Shown here: one piece after another, positions 9,145 to 16,760 of the stretch
Layout: every line of letters starts with the position of its first letter
How positions within the stretch are numbered: the first letter of the stretch is position 1
Source: Candidatus Riflebacteria bacterium HGW-Riflebacteria-2
GTDB taxonomy: Bacteria > Muiribacteriota > Ozemobacteria > Ozemobacterales > Ozemobacteraceae
Assembly (NCBI GenBank): GCA_002839435.1
Contig: PGYA01000009.1
Location: 1 to 64,000, forward strand
Length of the DNA stretch: 64,000 nucleotides
Reading direction: 5' to 3'
Translations under genes and position numbers: made by a program
Notes under the pieces: generated by a model
Databases searched by the model: none
What the model was told of the DNA's origin: nothing
What the model saw: only the letters and a program-made list of their open reading frames with translations

Positions 9145-9927
9145 ATGAAAATTCTTTTTATTGGTGACATTTATGGCAAAACTGGCCGCGATACTCTTAA
9201 GCGGCAGTTGCCTCTTTTAAGACAGCGTTATCTGCCAGACTGGGTTATCGCGAACGGGGAGAATGTCACGGCTGGAAATGGCCTGTCTGAACGGCACGCA
9301 CGCTTTCTCAAAGACTGTGGCGTCGATATTGTAACTACCGGTAATCATATTTTTTCGCGCATCGACTGGCTGGAGCTTTTGCAGAAGCATCCATACGTAC
9401 TCCGGCCACATAACATGGTGGCAGAAACATCTGTTGGAACAGGTTGTCGCGTATTTCATGGTCAGAACAGCTCATTGTGTGTCATCAACCTTGCCGGCCG
9501 AGTTTTTATGGAAGCATCAACCTGTCCCTTCGCCTCATTCGATCGGCTTATCCGCGAGGTTCCTGCCGGAGTGCCGGTTGTTGTTGACTTCCATGCCGAA
9601 GCCACCTCTGAAAAACAGGCTTTTTTCTGGTATTTGAACGGCCGTGTGGCAGCTGTTGTGTCTACTCATACGCATGTTCAGACTTCAGACGAAAGAATAC
9701 TGCCGGGCGGTAAAACTGCTGTGATTACCGATATTGGTATGACTGGTGCTTTGAACGGTATTATCGGGGTTGACCGCGACACTGTTGTTGGCCGTTTCCT
9801 GACCGGTTATTCAGAAAAGTTTCTTTGTGCGACAGGAACTGGCAAGATAGAGGGCGTTGTCGTCGAAGTCGGCGGCGAAGGCTTTGCTTCAGGCATAGAG
9901 CGGTTCCGGGTTGTTGAAGGAGACTGA
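9145..9927 (+). CDS. ymdB: YmdB-family metallophosphoesterase (TIGR00282)
   Basis: A 260-residue calcineurin-like phosphoesterase. Family members form di-iron/manganese phosphodiesterases that act on cyclic nucleotides and affect RNase Y activity and biofilm decisions in Bacillus. All metal-site blocks are visible: IGDIYGKTGRD at the N-terminus, NGEN near 35, TTGNHIF near 68, DFHAEATSEK near 150, THTHVQT near 180 and DIGMTG near 200. The start matches the canonical family N-terminus. No Shine-Dalgarno sequence is visible and the rny terminator sits directly upstream, so expression probably depends on read-through or an unseen start signal. It converges on the thioredoxin-like gene with a 2-base gap. 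Confidence 0.93.
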   Translation: MKILFIGDIYGKTGRDTLKRQLPLLRQRYLPDWVIANGENVTAGNGLSERHARFLKDCGVDIVTTGNHIFSRIDWLELLQKHPYVLRPHNMVAETSVGTGCRVFHGQNSSLCVINLAGRVFMEASTCPFASFDRLIREVPAGVPVVVDFHAEATSEKQAFFWYLNGRVAAVVSTHTHVQTSDERILPGGKTAVITDIGMTGALNGIIGVDRDTVVGRFLTGYSEKFLCATGTGKIEGVVVEVGGEGFASGIERFRVVEGD

Positions 9928-9929
9928 GT

Positions 9930-10268
9930 TCAGCTGTCTTGTGCGGCTTTGGCAACTTCTGCCAGAATCATGTCCAGATAAGATATTAAAAATTCTTCAC
10001 TCTGGTAACCAGCAAGCGTCTCAATAATTTCTCCCTGCGCGAACAGCACAGTAGTCGGTAGTGTTCTGGCGCCGTAGCGGTTTGCCAGTTCTTCATGTGA
10101 GTCGACATCTATGCTTTCGATAACTGCCCGGTTGGCATAGCGCTCTGCCAGATTTTTAATGACAGGCTTCTGCAGCAGACAGGGCCGGCACCAGTCTGCC
10201 GTGAAGGTTATCAAGGCGACATTTTTCTTTTCCAGAATTTCCTGGTCGAAGTTCCCGTTGTCTAGCAT
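9930..10268 (-). CDS. Thioredoxin-like protein
   Basis: A 112-residue single-domain thioredoxin fold with no signal peptide. The redox site is WCRPC near residue 27 (thioredoxins usually have WCGPC; the Gly-to-Arg change alters the electrostatics of the active loop). The cis-proline strand is intact in ARTLPTTVLF near 73. It is likely a cytoplasmic dithiol reductase. It stands alone on the minus strand and diverges from the gene at 10375. It could be either a general thioredoxin or a specialised one. Confidence 0.85.
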   Translation of the reverse strand: MLDNGNFDQEILEKKNVALITFTADWCRPCLLQKPVIKNLAERYANRAVIESIDVDSHEELANRYGARTLPTTVLFAQGEIIETLAGYQSEEFLISYLDMILAEVAKAAQDS

Positions 10269-10301
10269 TGTTTTGTCCCGTTTTCATGCTGTAATTAGAA
10301 T

Positions 10302-10330
10302 TTGTCTGGATATCAAAGTTACTGTATAAT
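10302..10330 (+). promoter_or_regulatory. Sigma70 promoter for the gene at 10375
   Basis: TTGTCT at 10302-10307, a 17-base spacer and a perfect TATAAT at 10325-10330. The predicted start near 10337 gives a leader of about 38 bases. Confidence 0.7.
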
Positions 10331-10374
10331 ACCAGACGGTTTGTAAAAAATCGACCGCCAGTTCGGAGTTGTTT

Positions 10375-11181
10375 TTGAATATTCTTCGCCACATGGAACA
10401 GATTCGTCGTTTGCTGGCAGAGCGCGGCGCCTGCGAAGTTCCACAATACCCGGAGCCTCTGGCTAGTGTCTGGTATCATCCAGACATGCTGCTGGCCGCC
10501 CGGGGAGGCGGAACAAGGAACTGCTTCTGTTTCCAGACGATGTGGCAACGGGGAACTGGTGCCGCGGCTGTTGGCGTCAGTTGTATGCCGGCGCTTGTCT
10601 GGCTTATGGACTGCTCCGAACATAACTTTACCGCAGCAGTAGTAGATTTTATAAGCGATCTGCATTTTGCTATTACCAGCAGCCGTGAAGATTCTGGATT
10701 TTCTCTGGTCGCCGATGCAGGTATAACCGCCTGCCGCAGTGAGCGCGGTTGCTGCTGGAAACTACATTATAACGGCGTCAGTTGCGGCCACATAAGTCTT
10801 TACTCCGAGTTGTTTTTCCGGTCGCTTGAGCATTCGGCTGTGATACTGGTGCTCGATCTTGCAAAATTACCAGGTCTTCTCAACCAGAAAAATCCCGGGC
10901 TGCCGGTTTTTTGGGCCGAAAAGTTACGGGCAGCTGATTTGCTGGCGTTGCGTGCCTGGCAGCTCAAGTGCCCGACTGTTACCGGAGATTTATTGCAGCA
11001 GCAGGCAGACAAAGGACTTGAACTGTGCCGGTTGATTTCTCTCCTGAATTCAGAATCTCTGGTTCCAGCCAATGACGAATTTCAGCTGAAAAAGCTTCTG
11101 GTCAGCATCGACGAGGCCGTTCAACATCTGCTTGGAGAACGCGTTGAATCTGGAGCGAAAGGTCGTGATGATGATAAATAA
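10375..11181 (+). CDS. Conserved-looking protein of unknown function
   Basis: A 268-residue protein that I do not recognise. I placed the start at the TTG at 10375 because GGAG lies six bases upstream. An ATG at 10393 has no ribosome site, and the TTG at 10369 would touch the GGAG. The protein has no signal peptide or membrane segment and contains about ten Cys residues, some close together (NCFCF, ERGCCW). The C-terminal third is helical and ends in a charged tail. Its own promoter opens a three-gene run with the LolA-like and NucS-like genes, and its 3' end overlaps the LolA-like start by 14 bases, implying coupled translation. Confidence 0.7.
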   Translation: MNILRHMEQIRRLLAERGACEVPQYPEPLASVWYHPDMLLAARGGGTRNCFCFQTMWQRGTGAAAVGVSCMPALVWLMDCSEHNFTAAVVDFISDLHFAITSSREDSGFSLVADAGITACRSERGCCWKLHYNGVSCGHISLYSELFFRSLEHSAVILVLDLAKLPGLLNQKNPGLPVFWAEKLRAADLLALRAWQLKCPTVTGDLLQQQADKGLELCRLISLLNSESLVPANDEFQLKKLLVSIDEAVQHLLGERVESGAKGRDDDK

Positions 11182-11974
11182 ACGAGCGCTGTTTTTTCTG
11201 CTGGTTGTGCTGATGATTCTGGTCGGCCGCTGCGTATCTGCTGATGATACGAACGTTATGACAGCAGAGAAGCTTTTTGACTCGATGGAGAAGCGCAGCG
11301 AAAAAATCAATGCAATGGCTGCACGTGTAGAATTAAGCAATCAGCACGCCAGCAAGACTGTAATGCTGTCGATAAAGAATCCTGACAAGTTTGCCATTGA
11401 ATTTGATGACGGCAGTGTCATGGTCTTTTTTAACGGGCAAAACCTGTGGGTTTATGTGAAGGCGATCAATGAGGTGTTTTATCACTTTTCTGAATCGCAG
11501 GGGTTTGTATCTTCTTATCTTGGTTGGTTCAGCCCCAAAACAATCTTTACCAGCCTGACCCGCAAGACTCTTTTTTCACTGTTTGATGTTTCGCTTTTTA
11601 AAATTGACCAGGCAGACGAAACCTGCACCTTCTACTGGCTTAAATTTGTACCCAAAATGAAAAGTATTTTCAGAACCGTATTTGAAGTTGGCTATTACCA
11701 CATGGTTTTTTCTACAGCCAATTTTTTGCCAACTGAAGTCGTAGAATTTGATGATAAGGGCAAGGAACGTGGGCGGCTTAAAGTGCTTGAATACAGACTT
11801 GACGATATGTTGAGTGACAGCTATTTTGATTACACTCCTCCCGTGTCGGCGACTATGGTTCCGATTACAGTAGTTATAGCCCAGAAAATCGAACAGTCGG
11901 CAACCGAAATCGTTGACCGTCTCAAGGAAGCGGCCGGAAAACTTAAAGATAGTCTCTGGAATTGGAGTTTTTAA
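11168..11974 (+). CDS. Periplasmic LolA-like (outer-membrane lipoprotein-sorting fold) protein
   Basis: A 268-residue protein with a signal peptide (INKR then a 17-residue hydrophobic core, cleavage near VSADD). Residues about 30-190 resemble the LolA/COG2834 half-barrel: a helix with repeated KINAMAARVE-type spacing, a strand NPDKFAIEF, then DDGSVMVFFNGQNLWVYVKAINEV, the typical 'parameter, ghost structure, printed value' strand run. Family members shuttle lipoproteins or hydrophobic ligands across the periplasm. The start at 11168 follows AAAGG; adjacent ATG and GTG codons make it uncertain by a few residues. No lolCDE genes are nearby, so the cargo is unknown. Assignment rests on fold pattern only. 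Confidence 0.55.
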   Translation: MMINKRALFFLLVVLMILVGRCVSADDTNVMTAEKLFDSMEKRSEKINAMAARVELSNQHASKTVMLSIKNPDKFAIEFDDGSVMVFFNGQNLWVYVKAINEVFYHFSESQGFVSSYLGWFSPKTIFTSLTRKTLFSLFDVSLFKIDQADETCTFYWLKFVPKMKSIFRTVFEVGYYHMVFSTANFLPTEVVEFDDKGKERGRLKVLEYRLDDMLSDSYFDYTPPVSATMVPITVVIAQKIEQSATEIVDRLKEAAGKLKDSLWNWSF

Positions 11975-11975
11975 C

Positions 11976-13175
11976 ATGCCAGAATTCAGGAAAAAACTCA
12001 GCAGCCAGGAAATAGAAACCGGTATTATGACATGGTCAGACGCAGAAGATGCGCAATTGCGTTCGGTAATACCGGCAACTCTGGTTTTTGATGTGATTTA
12101 TGACGGCCAGGAATTTGCCAATCTTTCGGTAGAATGGGAAAAACGCAAACTCTTTATTGGTGAGCCTCTTTCCCTGGCGGTGGCTGACTCTGAGCTTTTA
12201 CTGACCGGTTCGCGCGAAAAGGGCGGGCAGGTGTCGTGTCAGATTTTCGCGCCTCAGGACAAAATGGTCATTCGCAAGCGCCTTTCGCATCAGGAGCATA
12301 ATGGCCGCTACCTGAAATGGTTTGCCCGCGAAGACGAACTTTACAGCCGCCTTTTTTCCAGCCGGGAAAGTTTTTCGGTCGAAATCGCCGGCAAGCGCGC
12401 CAAAGGGCGAATTCCTGATTATGAGCGGCGAAAGCTTCTGATTGGCGAACTCCTGCGAGGTTTCTCGCCCGGTGATGATCTGCTGATACACTGGCATCAT
12501 GCCAGCGAAGAGTCTGTTCTGGTTTTGGAACACGAAGATAATTCCAGCCGGCCTGATGGTTCGACGCCATTGCGTGCGCTGGTCGCCAGACTTCTTTCGC
12601 GGCCGCTGGGCGAATTCAACGAAGGCGAAATAAAGGGGCTGGTAGTTTTACTTGAAGAAAATAAGAAACTCTGGGAGAGAATCGCGAATTTTCAGGAAGA
12701 AAACCGGCGACTCAAGGAGCAGGTAAATATGCTTGAGTCACTTTTTGAGCAGTTTACTTCGAACAGTTTCTTCAACTCAAAAAAAGAATTCGAAGCGTGG
12801 GTTGCCGAGCATTCATCGCTGTTTGAAAAGGGCATGCGGGTGATTCACCGTAATTATTCCGTTACCATGCCGGGCGGTCGCAAGCGTCGCATAGACCTGC
12901 TCTGCCAGGATCGCAAAGGCGTGCTGGTTGCGATTCAGTCTTTGTTCAGCCCCGATCCCGGTCAGGTTAATGAAGCACTCGAACTGCTTGACTATCTGCG
13001 GGCAAACATCGAGGCTTTCGGCAGCGAACTGACGGATGGGCAGTATAAGGCCGTTGGTATTCGCGGCATGATCATTGCAAACTACGAAAAGACCGATCTG
13101 GTTGAACAGTGCCTGCAGAGGCAGGTCAAGCTGGGTCTGGTTAAAAGTGGCTGCCTGATAGATGTACTGGAGTAG
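11976..13175 (+). CDS. Protein with a C-terminal NucS/DUF91-like nuclease fold, catalytic residues changed
   Basis: A 399-residue cytoplasmic protein. The N-terminal two thirds contain two similar beta-rich halves (each with a 'KLLIGE-L' strand), then a short coiled coil near residues 220-265. The last 120 residues resemble the NucS/EndoMS (DUF91) PD-(D/E)XK domain: RRIDLL with Asp307, a turn DRKG, the strand LVAIQ, a GQ...LLDYLR helix and an IRGMIIA strand. In active NucS the order is D-x13-E-x-K; here the spacing is exact but reads D307-x13-Q321-x-L323, so catalysis is probably lost. The start at 11976 follows GGAG at eight bases. It may bind DNA or proteins rather than cut. Confidence 0.6.
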   Translation: MPEFRKKLSSQEIETGIMTWSDAEDAQLRSVIPATLVFDVIYDGQEFANLSVEWEKRKLFIGEPLSLAVADSELLLTGSREKGGQVSCQIFAPQDKMVIRKRLSHQEHNGRYLKWFAREDELYSRLFSSRESFSVEIAGKRAKGRIPDYERRKLLIGELLRGFSPGDDLLIHWHHASEESVLVLEHEDNSSRPDGSTPLRALVARLLSRPLGEFNEGEIKGLVVLLEENKKLWERIANFQEENRRLKEQVNMLESLFEQFTSNSFFNSKKEFEAWVAEHSSLFEKGMRVIHRNYSVTMPGGRKRRIDLLCQDRKGVLVAIQSLFSPDPGQVNEALELLDYLRANIEAFGSELTDGQYKAVGIRGMIIANYEKTDLVEQCLQRQVKLGLVKSGCLIDVLE

Positions 13176-13183
13176 AAGGCAAG

Positions 13184-15736
13184 TTGAAAAACACAAACGA
13201 TAACTGGCTGAACGATCTGCGAAGAGAGAGATTGCAGAGCACCTCACGCAACCCGGGTGCGGCGGCATTGATGTCATTTTTTGTAATGGGTATGGGGCAG
13301 ATTTATGCCGGCCACATCGATCGTGGCATCATGCTTATGGGTTTTCATTTCTCAGGTATTTTTTCGGCATACAGCCTTTACAACAATGGCATTCTGTATG
13401 ACACCCTTTTCCCATATCTGGGAGCACATCTTATCGTTATGTGCAGCTATGTTGCTTCCGTATTTTTCATTCTTTTGTGGATTTACAACATCAAAGATGC
13501 GTATTATCTTTCGCTGTTCGCGAGTTTCAGAGACTGGTTCGAAGTCGAAAGGGTCCTTCTCCCCATCCTGAAGGAACAACCAGGTGGTCTGCTTACCGGT
13601 AGTGCGACCGGATTGCTCACCGATGAGGATTATCAGGAACAGTCGGCGCCGCAACCACAGCCGGCTTTTGCCGCCGCCGGCAATGGCGTTTCAGAGCCCG
13701 TATCCGCTCCAGATAATGATTTGGCAGCTGCTGCAACAATTGCTGAAGACGCCGAAGAGGCTGATGTTCTGGAATTTCGTATAGATCGCAAAACCCAGCC
13801 GAAAAAGCTGGAAAAACGTCGTCCGGAAGAAAAGTCAGAAACAGCGCATGTTGTCTCTGGCCGAGACTTTGAGGCGATCAGTGCTTACGGCAGTTCCTGG
13901 CGGCTGTATGCCGGTTTGATCGTGATTTTCATATTGGTCGGGGTCTGGTTCAATAACCGTCAGGGTGAGCATATGGCGCAACCGGGCAGTGAATCTACCC
14001 TGTTTGCTGTTTCAGCTGAAATTGGCAAAGCCGATACTATTCCAGTTTCTGTCGATAATTCTTTGCCTGCTCCTGTTTCAGATATTGGCAATGAGGCCTT
14101 GGCTACGACTGCGTCTGCACCTGCGTCTGTGTCTGCATTACAGCCAGCCGAGCCAGCTTCAGACGATGCAGCACCAGCAGTCAAACCTTTTGAACCACCA
14201 TTCATGCGCGGTCTTGAACTGGCAAGGAATGGCTCTCTGGCAGAGGCGGCTGTCATGTTTGAAGAAGACCTGCAGAAGGCTGACCCCTCAGAAGACGTAT
14301 GGAAAATTGTTCTGAACACCTTTTATCGAACTGATAACAAGGTGGCCTATGAATTGAATCTGCGCCGTTATCTTAAAAAATATAGCAACGACGCTGCTGC
14401 CTGGTTTAATCTCGGCAAGCTGCTCTATGACCGGAACGAGCTGATACAAGCTGCTCAGGCCATCGCTGGCGGATTAAAGGCCGACCCAGACAACGTTCGC
14501 GGCAATTTCCTGCTGGGCTCGATCTATAGCGATCTCAAGCTTTATGAAGATTCAGCTGTTTATCTGGCTCGTGCTGTCAGCCTTGAGCCTTTGAATATCG
14601 AATTTAACCGAATGCTGGCCCGTTCTCTGGCCGCCGCCGGCAAATCGCAGGAAGCGGTAAAATACTATCAGCGCGTCAACAGCCTGGCACCAGACGATAA
14701 AGAAGCCCGTCAGGCAATGGCTGCCGCGCGCCCGGAAATGGCAATGGCTTTCAGTGCTGACGATACCGACGACAATCAGGTTCTGGTAGTCATGGGAAAG
14801 TCAGAGTCGCGACTGGTAGAGAAAAATCGTGAAGAATTGCCGGTGCAGCAGAGCGGTAAGGTGCTGTATGAAATCCCCGATGCCGACGGCGATACAGAGC
14901 CCGTAACAGTTGAGTCCGAACCCGCGCCCGTTTCTAAGCCAGAGCCTGTTTCAGAAGCCGCCAGCGAGATCGTGCAACCGTCGTCGGCTGATGCCTCGCC
15001 GGTGCAGGTCGTTCAGCCAGTCGATGCGAAGGCATCTGAACCAAAGGCGCTCGAAGAGGTTCTCTTGAACGCTGCCAGCAAGCCAGATATTGCAGAACCC
15101 AAGCCGGAAGCGTCTACTATTCCCAAAGGCAGTGGTATTTCTGAGCTCGAAGCTGCCAGAACGCCCGTTTCGGCTGTCAAAGGTCCTGATTCAGCTGAAA
15201 GAAACGAGCTGCGTGACACGGTTGCTGTCCCTGAATCTCACGCTAAAAAGGAAGTTAAACGCAGCAGAATTGAAGAATATCGGCAAAAGGGGTCTTTTGA
15301 GTTTTCGCGTGGAAACTGGGAAGCAGCGTTGCCGCACTATCTTAATATCCTCAAGGAAAAGAAAGATCCCCAGACCTATGACATAGTAGGCCTGATTTTT
15401 GAAAAACTGTCCATGCATCAGGATGCATTTGATGCAGTAGAACACGCATATAATCTTGGTATGCGCGATTCAGCCACTCTTGCCAAACTCGGACGTCTGG
15501 CTGAAATGAATGGTGACTACAAAAAGGGGGAATATTATCTCTATCATGCCTTGCAGAAAATTCCGCACCGGGTTGACCTGCGCATCAGGTATGCCCGATG
15601 TCTCGAAGCGAACGGTCGCGAAAATATCGCCTTGCATGAGCTCAACAAAATTGTAAAGGCCAGCGGCGATTCTTATGCCGTCAGAAGGCGCGCGGAACTA
15701 GAAATTCAAAAAATCAGAAGCAGAAAACAGAATTAG
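13184..15736 (+). CDS. Membrane protein with TM2-like N-terminus and TPR domains
   Basis: An 850-residue protein starting at TTG 13184 after GAAGG. Residues about 25-110 resemble a TM2-type membrane module (GMGQIYAGHIDRGIML followed by two more hydrophobic helices). Residues about 150-230 are a charged Ala/Pro-rich cytoplasmic linker. One more transmembrane helix (WRLYAGLIVIFILVGVWF, about 237-255) places the remainder across the membrane. TPR repeats occupy about 335-510, a Glu/Pro/Ser-rich linker about 545-670, and a second TPR block about 690 to the end. It is probably a scaffold that organises a membrane complex. It is followed closely by two sensor kinases, so a role in signalling is possible but unproven. 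Confidence 0.75.
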   Translation: MKNTNDNWLNDLRRERLQSTSRNPGAAALMSFFVMGMGQIYAGHIDRGIMLMGFHFSGIFSAYSLYNNGILYDTLFPYLGAHLIVMCSYVASVFFILLWIYNIKDAYYLSLFASFRDWFEVERVLLPILKEQPGGLLTGSATGLLTDEDYQEQSAPQPQPAFAAAGNGVSEPVSAPDNDLAAAATIAEDAEEADVLEFRIDRKTQPKKLEKRRPEEKSETAHVVSGRDFEAISAYGSSWRLYAGLIVIFILVGVWFNNRQGEHMAQPGSESTLFAVSAEIGKADTIPVSVDNSLPAPVSDIGNEALATTASAPASVSALQPAEPASDDAAPAVKPFEPPFMRGLELARNGSLAEAAVMFEEDLQKADPSEDVWKIVLNTFYRTDNKVAYELNLRRYLKKYSNDAAAWFNLGKLLYDRNELIQAAQAIAGGLKADPDNVRGNFLLGSIYSDLKLYEDSAVYLARAVSLEPLNIEFNRMLARSLAAAGKSQEAVKYYQRVNSLAPDDKEARQAMAAARPEMAMAFSADDTDDNQVLVVMGKSESRLVEKNREELPVQQSGKVLYEIPDADGDTEPVTVESEPAPVSKPEPVSEAASEIVQPSSADASPVQVVQPVDAKASEPKALEEVLLNAASKPDIAEPKPEASTIPKGSGISELEAARTPVSAVKGPDSAERNELRDTVAVPESHAKKEVKRSRIEEYRQKGSFEFSRGNWEAALPHYLNILKEKKDPQTYDIVGLIFEKLSMHQDAFDAVEHAYNLGMRDSATLAKLGRLAEMNGDYKKGEYYLYHALQKIPHRVDLRIRYARCLEANGRENIALHELNKIVKASGDSYAVRRRAELEIQKIRSRKQN

Positions 15737-15754
15737 CTGCAACAGGAACAGTCA

Positions 15755-16753
15755 ATGCCAGAATCATCACTAGACGCACTAACACACGAACTCGAAGTTT
15801 TTCGCAATTCTTTGCAGCAGATGCAGAAGCTGGTCGCAGAATTACAGGACCGGCAGGGCCGACAGAATAACCTTGCGGCCAGCCTCGCAGATCTTGAAAA
15901 TGTAATCATCTCAGCTTCAGCAACTATGCCAGCTCATGTTTCTGAAATGGCCAAAGCCTCTTTCAAAAATCTGCAGGCGGCACTGGGCGTTTATTCACAG
16001 CCCGAAGACAACGAGCTGCTTCAGGTCAGTTCGCGGCTTAATATGCAGGGCAATTCTATCTTGCGGCGGGTCTCGTCTCTTTTGCTCATCATTAATTCGC
16101 CAGCCAATGCCAACGGTATCATTCTCGCGCAGGAAGAAGAACGCAAGCGTATTTCCCGCGAGATCCACGATGGCCCGGCCCAGACCCTGGCCAGCCTGAC
16201 CATGCGCATAGACTACTGTCTTGAACAGCCAGGGTTGCCTGCCCCGCTTGCCGAAGAGCTGAAGGAACTCAAAGAATCTGTAATTCGTAGTCTTAAAGAC
16301 ATCAGGCGCTTTATTTTTGATCTGCGCCCCATGGCTCTGGATGATCTCGGGCTGATCCCGACTCTTGAACAGTTCATCGGTGGTTTCAAAAATCGTACAG
16401 GAGTTCCGGTATACATCGATACTGATGGTGAGCGCGAATTCCTGGGCGGCGACAGAGAACTTGCAGTTTTTCGCGTGATTCAGGAAGCGACGAGTAATGC
16501 TCTGCGCCACTCCAATCCAAACTCTGTTCACATATTTCTCAAATTCAACTCGGCAAAGCATCGGCTTTCTGTTGTCATAAAAGACGATGGCAGCGGTTTT
16601 GACGTTGTCGAAACCAGAAGGATTTATGCTAATCTCAAAAAGCTCGGCCTGATAAGCATGGAAGAACGGATAAGACTTTCTGGCGGCGAGTTTACCATCG
16701 TTTCTGACCCTGGCACCGGTACGGTTGTTTCTTTCTGGGTTCCGCTGGATTGA
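15755..16753 (+). CDS. Soluble sensor histidine kinase, DegS/NarL-partner type (HisKA_3)
   Basis: A 332-residue kinase without membrane segments or a recognisable sensor domain. The N-terminal 120 residues are coiled coil, as in DegS. The HisKA_3 phosphoacceptor helix is EEERKRISREIHDGPAQTL (His near residue 137). The HATPase_c domain follows, with the N-box EATSNALRHS near 247, the G1 box DDGSGFD near 280 and a C-terminal GTGTVVSFWVPL. HisKA_3 kinases normally partner NarL/LuxR-type regulators, but the regulator downstream is NtrC-type, so the true partner is probably elsewhere. The next gene starts 7 bases after the stop, so the two kinases are coexpressed. Confidence 0.9.
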   Translation: MPESSLDALTHELEVFRNSLQQMQKLVAELQDRQGRQNNLAASLADLENVIISASATMPAHVSEMAKASFKNLQAALGVYSQPEDNELLQVSSRLNMQGNSILRRVSSLLLIINSPANANGIILAQEEERKRISREIHDGPAQTLASLTMRIDYCLEQPGLPAPLAEELKELKESVIRSLKDIRRFIFDLRPMALDDLGLIPTLEQFIGGFKNRTGVPVYIDTDGEREFLGGDRELAVFRVIQEATSNALRHSNPNSVHIFLKFNSAKHRLSVVIKDDGSGFDVVETRRIYANLKKLGLISMEERIRLSGGEFTIVSDPGTGTVVSFWVPLD

Positions 16754-16760
16754 GCGATTT

